A DNA stretch of 64,000 bases from Caballeronia jiangsuensis (GCA_000648925.1 JFHF01000006.1:62001-126000); one strand, 5' to 3'; shown: positions 43,501-51,587, counted from the stretch's first letter. Notes: generated from the sequence alone by a model not told the origin. A program made the numbers and translations.

Positions 43501-44605
43501 TCTGCGTCGTCGCGAGGCTGCGGGCGAGTTCCTGCTCGATGCGCGTGCGTGCGTTGACCTGGCGCACGAGCCGCGCGCCGAACATCGCCAGCACGAGCGC
43601 GAGCACGGTCGTGACCGACGCGTGCCAGAGCGTGTCGCGCCACCACGGTCCGAGGATTTCGTCTTCCGAGAGCGCCGCCGCGACGAAGAGCGGATAGTCC
43701 TGCAATTCGCGCAGGCTGTTCAGGCGCGTGATGTGATCCTGCGAAGAGCGCGTCGTGAACACGCCGGAGCGGCCCTGTTCCAGATGCGAGCGAAAGAGCG
43801 CCGTGTTGATCACGTTCTTGCCGACGAAGCGGTCCTCGAACGGACGGCGCACCACCATCACGCCCGAATTCAGGACGAGCGCCGCCGCGCCCGACTCGCC
43901 GAGATCGAGGCTGTCGTAGAAACGCGAGAAGAAGTCGATGTCGATGGTCGCGAGCGCGACGCCCGCGAAGCTGCCGTCGGGCGCATCGATGCGACGCGAT
44001 ATCGGCACGACCCACTTGCCCGTCGAGCGGCTTCTGACCGGCGGCCCGATATGCGAATTCTGGTCGGTATGCGTACGGTGATAGTCGAAGTATTCGCGGT
44101 CCGAGTTGTTGAAGCGCGAGTCCAGTTTGGGCTGCGAGTTGACGAGCCACGCGCCGGTCTTGTCGTAGATGAAGAGGCCGTTCAGTTGCGGCAGTTGCCC
44201 GACGCGCGAGACGAGCGAGCGATGCAGCCGCGCGAGCGCCTGCGGCGACGTGCCGTCTTCCTCGACGCGTTCCACCATGCCGATGAGCGTCGTGTCGGCT
44301 TCCTTGAAGGTGTCGTTCGCGTGCTGCGCCATCGCGCGTGCGAGGTTGGATGTCGCCGTCGTCATCTCGTCGATCTGCACGCGGCGCGCGGCGACGCTGC
44401 GCCCGATATCGGTGCCGATCAGGAGCATGCAGACGATGACGATGAACACCGTCATCCTGAACGTGAGCGAATGGCGACTGGGCACGCCGTGTCTCCGAAT
44501 GAGCGATTGCAGGGCGCCGGACCGGGCGCTGCCGTATCTTATCGCGCTGTCCGGGGCGTCCGTCAGACGGCCCAGCGAGGCAAGCGCCGCGTTTTGCGCG
44601 GCCAT
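40562..44605 (-). CDS. Membrane hybrid histidine kinase (Cache-PAS-PAS-HisKA-HATPase-REC-REC-HPt)
   Basis: A ~1347-aa multi-step phosphorelay kinase. Segments: TM1 ~51-68; extracytoplasmic dCache sensor ~70-320; TM2 ~328-348; PAS ~365-480; PAS ~490-612; HisKA with FLANMSHEIRTPMNAVLGM (His ~639); ATPase with NALKF N-box and DSGIGI plus GGSGLGL; receiver 1 (ILIADDN, Asp in LLDWRMPGLDG, Lys in LTKPV); receiver 2 (VVEDNELNRQVAE, Asp in LMDVQMPDLDG, Lys in GKPID); C-terminal HPt with HAIKGSAGTVGA. BarA/RpfC-like architecture. The ATG at 44605 is used; the frame extends to a TTG at 44632 and neither has a good ribosome site. Likely signals to the tandem-receiver protein whose gene ends 20 bp away. 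Confidence 0.92.
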   Translation of the reverse strand: MAAQNAALASLGRLTDAPDSAIRYGSARSGALQSLIRRHGVPSRHSLTFRMTVFIVIVCMLLIGTDIGRSVAARRVQIDEMTTATSNLARAMAQHANDTFKEADTTLIGMVERVEEDGTSPQALARLHRSLVSRVGQLPQLNGLFIYDKTGAWLVNSQPKLDSRFNNSDREYFDYHRTHTDQNSHIGPPVRSRSTGKWVVPISRRIDAPDGSFAGVALATIDIDFFSRFYDSLDLGESGAAALVLNSGVMVVRRPFEDRFVGKNVINTALFRSHLEQGRSGVFTTRSSQDHITRLNSLRELQDYPLFVAAALSEDEILGPWWRDTLWHASVTTVLALVLAMFGARLVRQVNARTRIEQELARSLATTQTVLDTAISPIITVDERGAVRSFNSAGEKVFGYKADEVIGQNIRMLVPPPYLDAYNEYIMQFKGENGVATADCELAGQRKDGTSFPAHVSTGAMRLDGALHFVSVITDISRQRKERTELAHARDQLLLAADIAELGIWSWDIATGKVHWNARMFELYQYPPEMLDNGLHFEHWRLRLHPEDHDAIMTDLHAVAAGETETLPPFRIVLPDGTTRRIQAGLRTQRNASGTPVVMTGVNYDITDQYELEFHLRNAKEQADAASAAKSSFLANMSHEIRTPMNAVLGMLHLVQLTTLNARQQDYVSKAETAAKSLLNLLNDILDYSKIEAGKLEIDSHPFEPEKLMQELGIVLAGNQGTKDVEVLFDLDPSLPAVLIGDSFRLQQVLINLAGNALKFTSTGQIVVSVHRCEGANGPAGDAVRIRVAVSDSGIGISEEQLGRIFEGFTQAEASTSRRYGGSGLGLVISKRLLAMMGSQLEVESRVGEGSRFWFDITLGVDTSGALMLDDVTIPEHGARILIADDNAIAGEIMARTVRSLGWEADVVTSGAEAVKRIGDAALSDAPYAIALLDWRMPGLDGLNAARQIDAMKGRATPPLVLLVTAFGREVLRESQDGGAAPFAAFLTKPVTPKQLAAAIRAALPRAIKAMPTTMQPPSNKARRLAGLALLVVEDNELNRQVAEGLLLAEGASVTLADGGREGVDRIVTGNAHFDAVLMDVQMPDLDGLEATRLIRADGRFAALPIIAMTANASGADRDACLEAGMNDHVGKPIDVERLIAVLHAHVAAQDAGAEAIIEPRDSIVARFGGNVDLIRNAIDRFGAQTDKQLARLDSALAAHDTQAAASMLHAIKGSAGTVGAAALAQLASTLETDTHVLEATRSKLPHMRELLASSVTQLVDEFGRPPSSVNAETSKPPLDNEDWRARLAAIIELLDTSNLQAIALSENLSPHAPGAYREDFEQFLARVRALDFARASEIARDMLEQV

Positions 44606-44821
44606 CAGTCTGTCTACGGCGCGACGGCGCAAAAACTTGACCCCGCGCGACGGGAATATTTTCGCGGTTTTTTCCGTATCGCAAGCATGGCTTCGGCTTC
44701 GGACGTGTTCGAAGTTCGCCGTCGTTCAGAACCGAAAGCGTTGGCTCGCGCCCGACACTCGTGTCGCCCGGCGCACGGTCGAGTTCGCGTCGAGCCTTGC
44801 GGCACAAGGGATTCGCATAAC

Positions 44822-44837
44822 TGGCACGGTGGCTGCA
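44822..44837 (+). promoter_or_regulatory. Sigma-54 (-24/-12) promoter candidate
   Basis: TGGCACGGTGGCTGCA matches the sigma-54 consensus TGGCACG-N4-TTGCW at every fixed position but one; the invariant GG (44823-44824) and GC (44835-44836) are 10 bases apart as required. Start of transcription would be near 44848, ~96 bases before the DUF3563 gene. The rest of the gap 44606-44821 holds no convincing gene. Confidence 0.6.
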
Positions 44838-44870
44838 TTACATGTCGCCACCGCCGTCGCAGCGACTCCC

Positions 44871-44882
44871 CGGGTTAACCCG
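44871..44882. repeat. Perfect 12-bp palindrome CGGGTTAACCCG
   Basis: Located in the presumed leader between the sigma-54-type promoter and the DUF3563 gene. Thirteen bases (GGGTTAACCCGTT) are identical to a site before the DUF4148 gene at 29062-29074, in the same orientation relative to the gene. Could be a regulator site; no protein is known to me for it. Confidence 0.35.
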
Positions 44883-44943
44883 TTTTAAACGATCGCTCAG
44901 CGGCATCTCATCAAGGAACGTGCTGGTGCAAGTGGAGCGAATC

Positions 44944-45123
44944 ATGTTGGGATACCTAATCAATGTAGGAAAGGACTTCATGCTGCCGCATCTGATCTGC
45001 TGGACAGGGATCTTGCTGAACCGTGCGGAGCATGGCCGCCGCGATGCCTATCTCGGATCGTGCGCGGATATCGGTGAACTCGAGCGCCGCATGCGCGCGT
45101 GCGACAGCGACAGCGAGACCTGA
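44944..45123 (+). CDS. DUF3563 family small protein
   Basis: A 59-aa protein. The second half, RRDAYLGSCADIGELERRMRACD, is the DUF3563 signature seen in small Burkholderiales proteins; the first half is hydrophobic and may sit at the membrane. I chose the ATG at 44944 because GTGGAG precedes it and the family is about this size; the frame is open to 44842. Lies 25 bp before the alpha/beta hydrolase gene, both behind the sigma-54-type promoter. Function unknown. Confidence 0.78.
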   Translation: MLGYLINVGKDFMLPHLICWTGILLNRAEHGRRDAYLGSCADIGELERRMRACDSDSET

Positions 45124-45147
45124 TCAATCACGAGGCGAGAACGAACG

Positions 45148-45972
45148 ATGATGGCTTTGAACGACGAACACACCGGCGCGCCGGTCATCGCGCTGCATTG
45201 CTCGGGCGCGGGCGCGAGTCAATGGCGTCTCCTGGGCGACACCCTCGACGCGCTCAATACCGACGACACGCGCTATTCGCTGATCGCGCCCGAGCATTAC
45301 GGCTGCGACAGCGTCGGACCGTGGAGCGGCGAGCGAGCCTTCACGCTCGCGGACGAAGCCGCGCGCACCGTCGAGATCATCGATCGATCGCGCGGCAAGG
45401 TGCATCTCGTCGGACATTCATATGGCGGCGGCGTCGCCTTGCGCGCGGCGCTCGAGCGGCCGCGCGGCGTTGCGAGCATCACGCTGTACGAGCCGTCGGC
45501 GTTTCATTTGCTGAAGGGCATGGGCGCGCACGGCGCGGCGGCCTTCGCGGAGATTCTCGCGATCGCGGCGCGCACGGCCGAGGGCGTCGTCGCGGGCGAT
45601 CTGCGTGGCGCGGCGCGTTCGTTCGTCGACTATTGGGGCGGGCATGGCGCGTGGACCGCGCTGCGGCCGTCCGTGCAGGCGATGCTCACGCGCTGGGTGC
45701 CGAAAGCGCCCCTCGATTTTCGCGCGCTGATACACGAGCCCACGCCGGCCAGCGCGTATGCGAAGCTGCGCATTCCGACGCTCGTGATGCGCGGCGAACA
45801 TGGGCCCGCGCCGACGCGGCTGATCGCGGAGTCGTTACCCGATCTGATGCCGGCGGCGAAGCTGATCGTCGTGCCCGATGCGGGGCACATGGGGCCGATT
45901 ACGCATGCGCAGGCGGTGAATGACGCGATCGCACAGCATATCGCCACGTGCGATGCGCGGCCCGTCAGCTAG
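45148..45972 (+). CDS. Alpha/beta hydrolase (Ser nucleophile)
   Basis: A 274-aa alpha/beta hydrolase: oxyanion segment ALHCSGAGASQW, nucleophile elbow VGHSYGGGVALRAAL with Ser, acid in MRGEHGPAPTRL, and the catalytic His in DAGHMGPITHA. General esterase/lipase-like; no specific subfamily recognised. The ATG at 45148 (or 45151) follows GAGGCGAGA. It is probably co-transcribed with the DUF3563 gene and converges on a membrane protein gene. Confidence 0.85.
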   Translation: MMALNDEHTGAPVIALHCSGAGASQWRLLGDTLDALNTDDTRYSLIAPEHYGCDSVGPWSGERAFTLADEAARTVEIIDRSRGKVHLVGHSYGGGVALRAALERPRGVASITLYEPSAFHLLKGMGAHGAAAFAEILAIAARTAEGVVAGDLRGAARSFVDYWGGHGAWTALRPSVQAMLTRWVPKAPLDFRALIHEPTPASAYAKLRIPTLVMRGEHGPAPTRLIAESLPDLMPAAKLIVVPDAGHMGPITHAQAVNDAIAQHIATCDARPVS

Positions 45973-45992
45973 CCCGTCGGTTGACCACTCAG

Positions 45993-46640
45993 TCAGCCCA
46001 AAAGCCCGTCGCGCGACGGCTCGCTTTTTCCCTGACGCTGAATGAGCCGCGCGCGAAACCAGAACGTCCACGCGAGCAATCCGCCGTAGATCGCATAACT
46101 CACGACGGGCGACACGACGAGATAGCGCTCGACGGGCCACGTCCACGCGAACCAGAAGCGCAGCACGGTTTCGACCGACAGGCCGACGCCCCACACCAGC
46201 GTCATGAGCCGCAACGATGCGCGCAGCGACGCGCTTTCGCTCCAGTACGCCTCGAAGCGCTCGGCGCCGTTTTCCTGCTCGCGCGTGACGGTGGCGCGGG
46301 CGAGATAGAAGATGAGCGGACGCTGGAAGAAAAGCGAAATCAGGAAAACGATGCCCGTCGCGCCCGCCGCGAGCGATTCGCGCACGAGCAGGATGCGCGG
46401 GCTGCCGCCCATCGCGAGCATCACGATCGACAGCGCGATGCCGAACAGCACGAGCGCGGAAAGCGCATCGACGCGGCGCGAACGCGCAAATTCGGCGATG
46501 CTCCACACGAGCGGCGGCGCCGCCGATGCGTAGAGTGCGCCGACATCGCCCCAATACGGCAGTGCAAGCCGATACGCCAGCCACGGAAGCAGCAGATTGG
46601 CGGCAAGTTCGAGCACGAGACCGGGCTTGATTTTTTTCAT
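45993..46640 (-). CDS. VC0807-like integral membrane protein
   Basis: A 215-aa protein with about six hydrophobic segments beginning MKKIKPGLVLELAANLLLPWLAYRLALPYWG, and LVRESLAAGATGIVFLISLFFQRPLIFYLA in the middle, as in the VC0807 family of unknown function (distantly like septation protein A). The C-terminal tail is basic. The start at 46640 begins the conserved part; the frame continues upstream without similarity. Single gene. Confidence 0.75.
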   Translation of the reverse strand: MKKIKPGLVLELAANLLLPWLAYRLALPYWGDVGALYASAAPPLVWSIAEFARSRRVDALSALVLFGIALSIVMLAMGGSPRILLVRESLAAGATGIVFLISLFFQRPLIFYLARATVTREQENGAERFEAYWSESASLRASLRLMTLVWGVGLSVETVLRFWFAWTWPVERYLVVSPVVSYAIYGGLLAWTFWFRARLIQRQGKSEPSRDGLLG

Positions 46641-46793
46641 GGACTCACGAGTGTGCACTTTGAACGCGGAACCGTGAGCCCAGTATAAAAGATCAAACGT
46701 GCGCGAATGTACGCATGCGCGCGTGCCGAATCGGCAGAGAGGATATGAGAAAGCGAAGCCGTCTGCCCGATCCGGCAGACGGCATCGCATCGC

Positions 46794-47108
46794 TTATTTC
46801 TTCTGGCCCGCACCCGCGGCGGTGGCCCCGGGATTCACGCCATTCGCGGCGTTCGCCGCGTTGGGGTTATAGGTGGAATTCGCGTTGTAATTCGGGTTGG
46901 TCGTGGCGGCGTTCGGCGTGTTGGTGGTCGCCGGGGGCGGCTTGAGCGGCTTGGGCTGGAGCGTCTGGTTGATGACGCCCATCTGGCCCATCTTCTTCGC
47001 GGCCTGACTGTCCGCGCTGGCTGCCGTGGCGAAGCACATACCGGCAGCGCCGGCGATCAACGCAATTTGCAGAGCGCGACGTTGCGCGCGATTGCGGCTC
47101 TTCTTCAT
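46794..47108 (-). CDS. Small secreted low-complexity protein
   Basis: A 104-aa protein with a basic N-terminus and signal peptide (cleavage probably after ATAASA). The mature part is mostly disordered: a short helical AKKMGQMGVIN, a Pro/Lys stretch, then an Asn/Ala/Thr-rich tail with repeated NAAN and NPN units. GGGAGG precedes the ATG. No domain recognised; role at the cell envelope is only a guess. Confidence 0.7.
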   Translation of the reverse strand: MKKSRNRAQRRALQIALIAGAAGMCFATAASADSQAAKKMGQMGVINQTLQPKPLKPPPATTNTPNAATTNPNYNANSTYNPNAANAANGVNPGATAAGAGQKK

Positions 47109-47332
47109 GACGGCCTCCCTTGGGCATCACGCTCGCCGCGCGGATGCACGGCGGCACTCTCATTGTGTGCAAGGACGATGCCCGGAAGTAGGAGGGTTTT
47201 GCCTAAGTGCATTTCATGCGCTCTGCGACGTTACGGCACAGCCGCGCTTGATAAATGTCTAACAAATGGATTCGCCCGGTCGGTACTATGTACTTCGAAG
47301 TATTTTCGACGAACGCACCGGAGGATCACCGC

Positions 47333-47554
47333 ATGTTTCCCGAGTATCGCGATCTCATCTCGCGTCTGAAAACCGAGGACGCCCATTTCTCGAAGCTGTT
47401 CGAGCGCCACAACGAGCTCGATCATCAGATCGCCAACATGGAGACGGGCGTCGCGCCTGCCAATTCGTTCACCATCGAATCGCTGAAGAAGGAAAAGCTG
47501 TTGTTGAAGGACAAGCTGTATGCGGTCTTGAGAAAGGCGCACGAAGCCGCGTGA
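47333..47554 (+). CDS. DUF465 (YdcH-like) protein
   Basis: A 73-aa coiled-coil protein of the DUF465/YdcH family: MFPEYRDLISRLKTEDAHFSKLFERHNELDHQI is the classic start and KKEKLLLKDKLYAVLRKA the end. The ATG at 47333 has GGAGG upstream; the frame extends to 47255 but that part is not conserved. Located 27 bp before the PPK2 gene, probably co-transcribed. Function unknown. Confidence 0.9.
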   Translation: MFPEYRDLISRLKTEDAHFSKLFERHNELDHQIANMETGVAPANSFTIESLKKEKLLLKDKLYAVLRKAHEAA

Positions 47555-47581
47555 AGCAGAGAAGACAACGAAGAGGAAGGC

Positions 47582-48634
47582 ATGGAGTCGATATCGCCAG
47601 AAAAGGCTGCTGAATCGAATGATGGCGACATCGCGGCATGCGCGGTCGAAGCGGCGCATGAACTGCTGACGAGTAGCGTCGGCGACATTCTCAAAGGCTT
47701 CGACCCGCACGACCACGAACAAGCGGCATCGCTGGTCGATACCGTGAGAACGCTGATCGGCGGAATGTCGCCGGATGAAGTCGCCATGCTGCGCGCCCAT
47801 CTTTTCGATGGCGACGCCGTGCTTCGAACGGGCAGCGGATCGGCCGATCCGGACGACGAGCTCTCGCCGTCGTGGCGCGAGGGCAGTTATCCGTATCGGA
47901 ATCTGATGTCGCGGCGCGCGTACGAGAAGCAGAAGTACCGGCTTCAGGTCGAGTTGCTGAAGTTGCAGGCCTGGGTGCGGGACACCGGCCAGCGTCTCGT
48001 GATCGTCTTCGAAGGGCGCGATGCGGCAGGCAAGGGCGGCACCATCAAGCGCTTCATGGAGCATCTCAATCCGCGCGGCGCGCGCGTGGTCGCACTGGAA
48101 AAGCCGTCCGAGCGCGAGCGGGGGCAATGGTACTTCCAGCGCTACGTCGGCCATTTGCCGACAGCGGGCGAGATCGTTCTGTTCGATCGCTCGTGGTACA
48201 ACCGCGCGGGCGTCGAGCGCGTGATGGGCTTTTGCACGCCGCGCGAATACGACGAATTCATGCAGCAGGTGCCCGCGTTCGAGCGGCATCTGTCGCAGGG
48301 CGGCACGCACGTCATCAAGCTATGGTTTTCGGTGAGCCGCGCCGAGCAGCGCCGCCGCTTCAAGGAGCGAGAGATTCATCCGCTCAAGCAGTGGAAGCTG
48401 AGCCCGGTCGATCTCGCGTCGCTCGACAAGTGGGACGCCTATACCGAAGCCAAGGAAGCGATGTTCGCGCACACCGATACCGCCGACACGCCCTGGACCG
48501 TCGTGCGCTCCGATTGCAAGAAGCGCGCGCGGCTCAACGCGATGCGCTATGTGCTGCACAGGCTGCCGTATGCGAATCGCGATCTCAGGGCGATCGGCGC
48601 GGTCGATCCGTTCATCGTCGGGCGGCCGTTCTAG
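47582..48634 (+). CDS. ppk2: Polyphosphate kinase 2
   Basis: A 350-aa PPK2 enzyme that transfers phosphate between polyphosphate and nucleotides. Core: FEGRDAAGKGGTIKRFMEHL (Walker A), RGQWYFQRYVGHLP, DRSWYNRAGVERVMGFC (Walker B-type), and the KWDAYTEAKEAMF plus DCKKRARLNAMRY lid. The N-terminal ~110 residues are an extra acidic segment before the kinase, longer than the minimal class. AGAGGAAGG precedes the ATG. Ends 4 bp into the convergent LysR gene, the two stops sharing CTAG. Confidence 0.93.
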   Translation: MESISPEKAAESNDGDIAACAVEAAHELLTSSVGDILKGFDPHDHEQAASLVDTVRTLIGGMSPDEVAMLRAHLFDGDAVLRTGSGSADPDDELSPSWREGSYPYRNLMSRRAYEKQKYRLQVELLKLQAWVRDTGQRLVIVFEGRDAAGKGGTIKRFMEHLNPRGARVVALEKPSERERGQWYFQRYVGHLPTAGEIVLFDRSWYNRAGVERVMGFCTPREYDEFMQQVPAFERHLSQGGTHVIKLWFSVSRAEQRRRFKEREIHPLKQWKLSPVDLASLDKWDAYTEAKEAMFAHTDTADTPWTVVRSDCKKRARLNAMRYVLHRLPYANRDLRAIGAVDPFIVGRPF

Positions 48635-49521
48635 CTTGCGTTCGCGCCGTCCATCAGCGTCTCGGCGAGCAGGCGCGCGTGTGGCGTGAGCGCGTCGAAG
48701 TCGCGGGCGCACAGATGCAGGCGGCGCGTCGCCCACGGCTCCGAGAGCGGCACGACGGCGAGTTCCGGCCGCTCCAGCATGCGCGCCGACGCCTCCGATA
48801 AAATCACCAGCCCGATGCCCGCCTCGACCAGCATGCCGACGTTGTCGATGCTGCGCATACGGATGCGATAGCTGATCTGCTTGCCGAGCCGCGACGCGCG
48901 CTCGGCCAGATGCAATTCGAGCGCGGCATCCGATAAGCCCACGAAGGCCTCGCCGACGATGTCCGCGAACGCCACCGCGCGTTCCCCCGCGATGCGATGC
49001 GCGCGGTTCGCCACGACCACCAGTTGATCCTGCGCGAGCAGATGCGTCTGTAGTTGTCCGAGGTCCGCGGTGTCCGACACGACGCCCAGATCGGCGCGGC
49101 TTTCCGCAACCGCCAGCACGATATCGACGCTCGGGCGCTCGTCGAGATCGATCGAGAGATCCGGATGCACGGCGAGAAAATGCGAGAGCCTAGGCGGCAG
49201 GAAGGCGGCCAGCGCGGCCGTGTTCGACATCATCCGAATGCGGCCTTTGAGGCCGGTCGCGAACGAGCGCAGTTCGCCGCGCATCTGCTCGACCTGACCG
49301 AGTATCGCGCGCGCGTGGCGCACGAAGGCATCGCCGGCGGCGGTCGCCTGCACGCCGCGCCGGTTACGTTCGAGCAAAGGTGCGCCGAGTGCGGCCTCCA
49401 TTCCGGCGATGCGCTCGCTCGCCGAAGCCAGCGCGAGATGCATCGCCTGCGCGCCCGCCGTGATGCTGCCGCGCTCGACCACGGTCAGGAAAAGCCGCAT
49501 GTCGGTCAGATCGAAACGCAT
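48631..49521 (-). CDS. LysR-family transcriptional regulator
   Basis: A 296-aa LysR regulator with helix-turn-helix (MRLFLTVVERGSITAGAQAMHLALASASERIAGMEAALGAPLLER) and an effector domain from GRIRMMSNTAALAAFLPPRL onward, of the subgroup often placed beside TauE/SafE exporters. AAGGA precedes the ATG. Divergent from the TauE gene, with 82 bp between, so that gene is its likely target. Convergent with ppk2. Confidence 0.9.
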   Translation of the reverse strand: MRFDLTDMRLFLTVVERGSITAGAQAMHLALASASERIAGMEAALGAPLLERNRRGVQATAAGDAFVRHARAILGQVEQMRGELRSFATGLKGRIRMMSNTAALAAFLPPRLSHFLAVHPDLSIDLDERPSVDIVLAVAESRADLGVVSDTADLGQLQTHLLAQDQLVVVANRAHRIAGERAVAFADIVGEAFVGLSDAALELHLAERASRLGKQISYRIRMRSIDNVGMLVEAGIGLVILSEASARMLERPELAVVPLSEPWATRRLHLCARDFDALTPHARLLAETLMDGANAS

Positions 49522-49603
49522 GCTTGATCCTTCGGTTTAGCCGAAGCCTCGCATTGGAAATGCCAGATTGTAAGGGCCGCGCGGCGTCGTTAGCATCTGT
49601 CGC

Positions 49604-50371
49604 ATGGAACCCTTTATTCTCGTCATCGGCGCCGGTTTTCTCGCGGGCGCGATGAACGCACTCGCTGGCGGCGGCTCGTTCGTGAGCCTGCCCGCGATGA
49701 TCGCCGCCGGCTTGCCACCGGTTCAGGCGAACGCTTCGAGCACCGTCGCGCTCTTTCCCGGCGGCGTGGTGAGCGCGTGGGCGTATCGCGACGGGCTCGG
49801 TCCCGTCGGCTCGGTGTCGATCCGCAAGATGCTCGTGACGACGCTCATCGGTGGCTTTGTCGGCGCGGCGCTCCTGCTGTCCACGTCGTCGAAAACGTTT
49901 TCCTTCGTGCTGCCGTGGCTCCTCCTGTGCGCGAGCTTCACGCTCGCGTTCGGCCGCAAGCTCGGCGAGGTGTTGCGGCGGCGCTGGCATATCGGCGTGG
50001 CGGCGGTGCTGTCGATCCAGTTTCTGCTTGGCGTGTATGGCGGGTACTTCGGAGGCGCGGTCGGCATCATGATGATGGCCGTCTGGGGCCTGCTCGATTC
50101 GCGCGACCTGAAAAGCCTCAACGCGCCGCGCACGCTGCTCGTGAGCGCGGCCAACTCGGTGGCGGTGCTGACCTTCGCGGCGGCGCAGGCCGTGCGCTGG
50201 CCGGAAACGATCGCGATGCTGCTCGCGGCGATCGCGGGCGGTTACAGCGGCGCGCAAATCGGCCGGCGCGCGCCGCCGCACTGGATTCGCGCGGGCACGC
50301 TGGTCGTCAGCGCCGGCATCACGATTGCATTTTTCGTCAAGACCTACGGGCCGATGCTGTCGCATCGATGA
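49604..50371 (+). CDS. TauE/SafE family membrane transporter
   Basis: A 255-aa protein with about eight hydrophobic segments and the paired TauE motifs GAGFLAGAMNALAGGGSFVSLPAM (first repeat) and GVYGGYFGGAVGIMMMAVWGL (second repeat). The family exports sulfite or other sulfonate-derived anions. The start at 49604 precedes the first segment directly. Regulated probably by the divergent LysR protein. A small frame follows downstream. Confidence 0.88.
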   Translation: MEPFILVIGAGFLAGAMNALAGGGSFVSLPAMIAAGLPPVQANASSTVALFPGGVVSAWAYRDGLGPVGSVSIRKMLVTTLIGGFVGAALLLSTSSKTFSFVLPWLLLCASFTLAFGRKLGEVLRRRWHIGVAAVLSIQFLLGVYGGYFGGAVGIMMMAVWGLLDSRDLKSLNAPRTLLVSAANSVAVLTFAAAQAVRWPETIAMLLAAIAGGYSGAQIGRRAPPHWIRAGTLVVSAGITIAFFVKTYGPMLSHR

Positions 50372-50400
50372 TGCGCGTGAATCGCGCAGGGGAGACCGTC

Positions 50401-50670
50401 ATGATTCCCGCGTTGCTCGAAACCATCGGTGCGCTTTCGCTGCTCGTGAGCGTCGCGGCGAAGATCGCGTTGCTGCGCGGGATATGCGACGAAGCCGGGC
50501 CCGCCACGCCGCAAGCCGTGTCGGCCGGGCATGTCCGGGCCGCGTGCGCCGGTCGCCAGGAGCGGCACGAAGCGCGTCGCGAACGCCGCGCGCGCGTGCC
50601 GCTCAATGCGCGTTGCGTGCGAGCGGGGGCAGGCCGAGCGGCACTCTCGCGGCCTCGTAGGCACGGATGA
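50401..50670 (+). CDS. Possible small membrane-anchored protein (doubtful)
   Basis: An 89-codon frame beginning MIPALLETIGALSLLVSVAAKIALL with a good GGGGAG ribosome site and a plausible membrane segment. The C-terminal half is Arg-rich, typical of off-frame GC-rich DNA, and the last 68 bp overlap the opposite-strand secreted-protein gene. It may be a short real gene or an accident. No family recognised. Confidence 0.28.
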   Translation: MIPALLETIGALSLLVSVAAKIALLRGICDEAGPATPQAVSAGHVRAACAGRQERHEARRERRARVPLNARCVRAGAGRAALSRPRRHG

Positions 50671-51106
50671 AGCGCGGATCGTCGTCGAGCTCGCGCGCCA
50701 TCCACTTCGAGAGATCCGCACCACAACCGGGATCGGCGATGTCGCGAAAGCACGGCGAATTCGCCGGCATCATGCTCGCGGCCCAGTAAAAGCCGAAGAG
50801 CGCCTGCTTTTCGGCGGGCTCCATGGCAATTGCTTGCGGGTCGGTTCCGGAAAACCAGTGATCGAGCCGGGACGCGAGGGACGCTTCCGTTTCGTGGCTA
50901 TCGTAGGAAAAGACATAGCCGCCGCCCGCCTGCGCGGTGTGGAAGTCGTTCATCACGACTTCCGTGACGAAGCGCGCCGCTTTCTGGTTAGCCGCGAACG
51001 ATTGCGCGTGCGCATCGCAAGTCAGGAACCACATGGAGACGAGCAATGCCTTTGTTTTATGCCGAACGAGAGTACGGCATTTTTTCCGATTGCTTGTCGA
51101 GTTCAC
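50603..51106 (-). CDS. Secreted hypothetical protein (167 aa)
   Basis: A protein with a basic N-terminus and a hydrophobic stretch ALLVSMWFLTCDAHA-QSF that looks like a signal peptide. The mature part contains FYWAASMMPANSPCFRDIADPGCGADLSKWMARELDDDPRF; two Cys there may form a disulfide. The start used is the GTG at 51106; a TTG or the ATG at 51034 would shorten the signal sequence. No known domain. Its 3-prime end overlaps the doubtful small frame on the other strand. Confidence 0.6.
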   Translation of the reverse strand: MNSTSNRKKCRTLVRHKTKALLVSMWFLTCDAHAQSFAANQKAARFVTEVVMNDFHTAQAGGGYVFSYDSHETEASLASRLDHWFSGTDPQAIAMEPAEKQALFGFYWAASMMPANSPCFRDIADPGCGADLSKWMARELDDDPRFIRAYEAARVPLGLPPLARNAH

Positions 51107-51240
51107 GCAGGTGAGTGGAAATAAATTCGCGTCGCCGCGAATGGGTATGGCCTGAATAAGATGACGATTCTACTGATCTATTTATATCTCGCTTGTCCGA
51201 TCGAACCCGCCGGAAGGCAAGCTTATTCGCGCACCAATGC

Positions 51241-51264
51241 AAAACGGCCCGGAAGGGCCGTTTT
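51241..51264 (-). terminator. Rho-independent terminator of the cold-shock gene
   Basis: AAAACGGCCC, loop GGAA, GGGCCGTTTT: a perfect 10-bp stem with a T-run at the end on either strand, 25 bp beyond the stop of the cold-shock gene. It is effectively bidirectional. Confidence 0.85.
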
Positions 51265-51289
51265 GTGCCTTAAGGCGACAGCGCCGAAC

Positions 51290-51493
51290 TTACAGCGGCT
51301 GGATCGTCGAAGCTTGCTTGCCCTTCGGGCCTTGCTTGACTTCGAAGCTCACCTTCTGGTTCTCCTGGAGCGACTTGAAACCCTTGGACTGGATTTCGGA
51401 GAAATGTGCAAACAGGTCCTCACCGCCGTCGTCCGGCGTGATGAAACCAAAACCCTTCGCATCGTTGAACCACTTGACCGTACCTGTTGCCAT
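51290..51493 (-). CDS. Cold-shock protein, CspA family
   Basis: A 67-aa single-domain cold-shock protein that binds single-stranded RNA/DNA and melts RNA secondary structure. The RNP1 motif KGFGFITPD and RNP2-like DLFAHFSEI are intact, as is the opening [12 protein letters not shown]. It has its own promoter (51559-51587), a leader of about 60 bases and a strong terminator (51241-51264), so it is a single-gene unit, divergent from the class II aldolase gene. Which of the several csp paralogues of the genome it is cannot be told. Confidence 0.95.
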   Translation of the reverse strand: MATGTVKWFNDAKGFGFITPDDGGEDLFAHFSEIQSKGFKSLQENQKVSFEVKQGPKGKQASTIQPL

Positions 51494-51558
51494 TTTGTCC
51501 GAACCCTATTGAGACGATTAAACGTTGAAGTTGCGCTTCGAATTTCGAGCGACACAGA

Positions 51559-51587
51559 GTTTTACCATGCCAGAATGCGGAGTTCAA
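51559..51587 (-). promoter_or_regulatory. Sigma-70 promoter of the cold-shock gene
   Basis: On the minus strand TTGAAC (51587-51582), a 17-base spacer and TAAAAC (51564-51559) form a good -35/-10 pair. Transcription would begin near 51552, giving a leader of about 58 bases. Confidence 0.6.

Noticed and set aside
42638..44878. 746-codon plus-strand frame opposite the hybrid kinase
   Set aside because: Antisense shadow: no domain, Arg-rich; the kinase frame has every catalytic motif.
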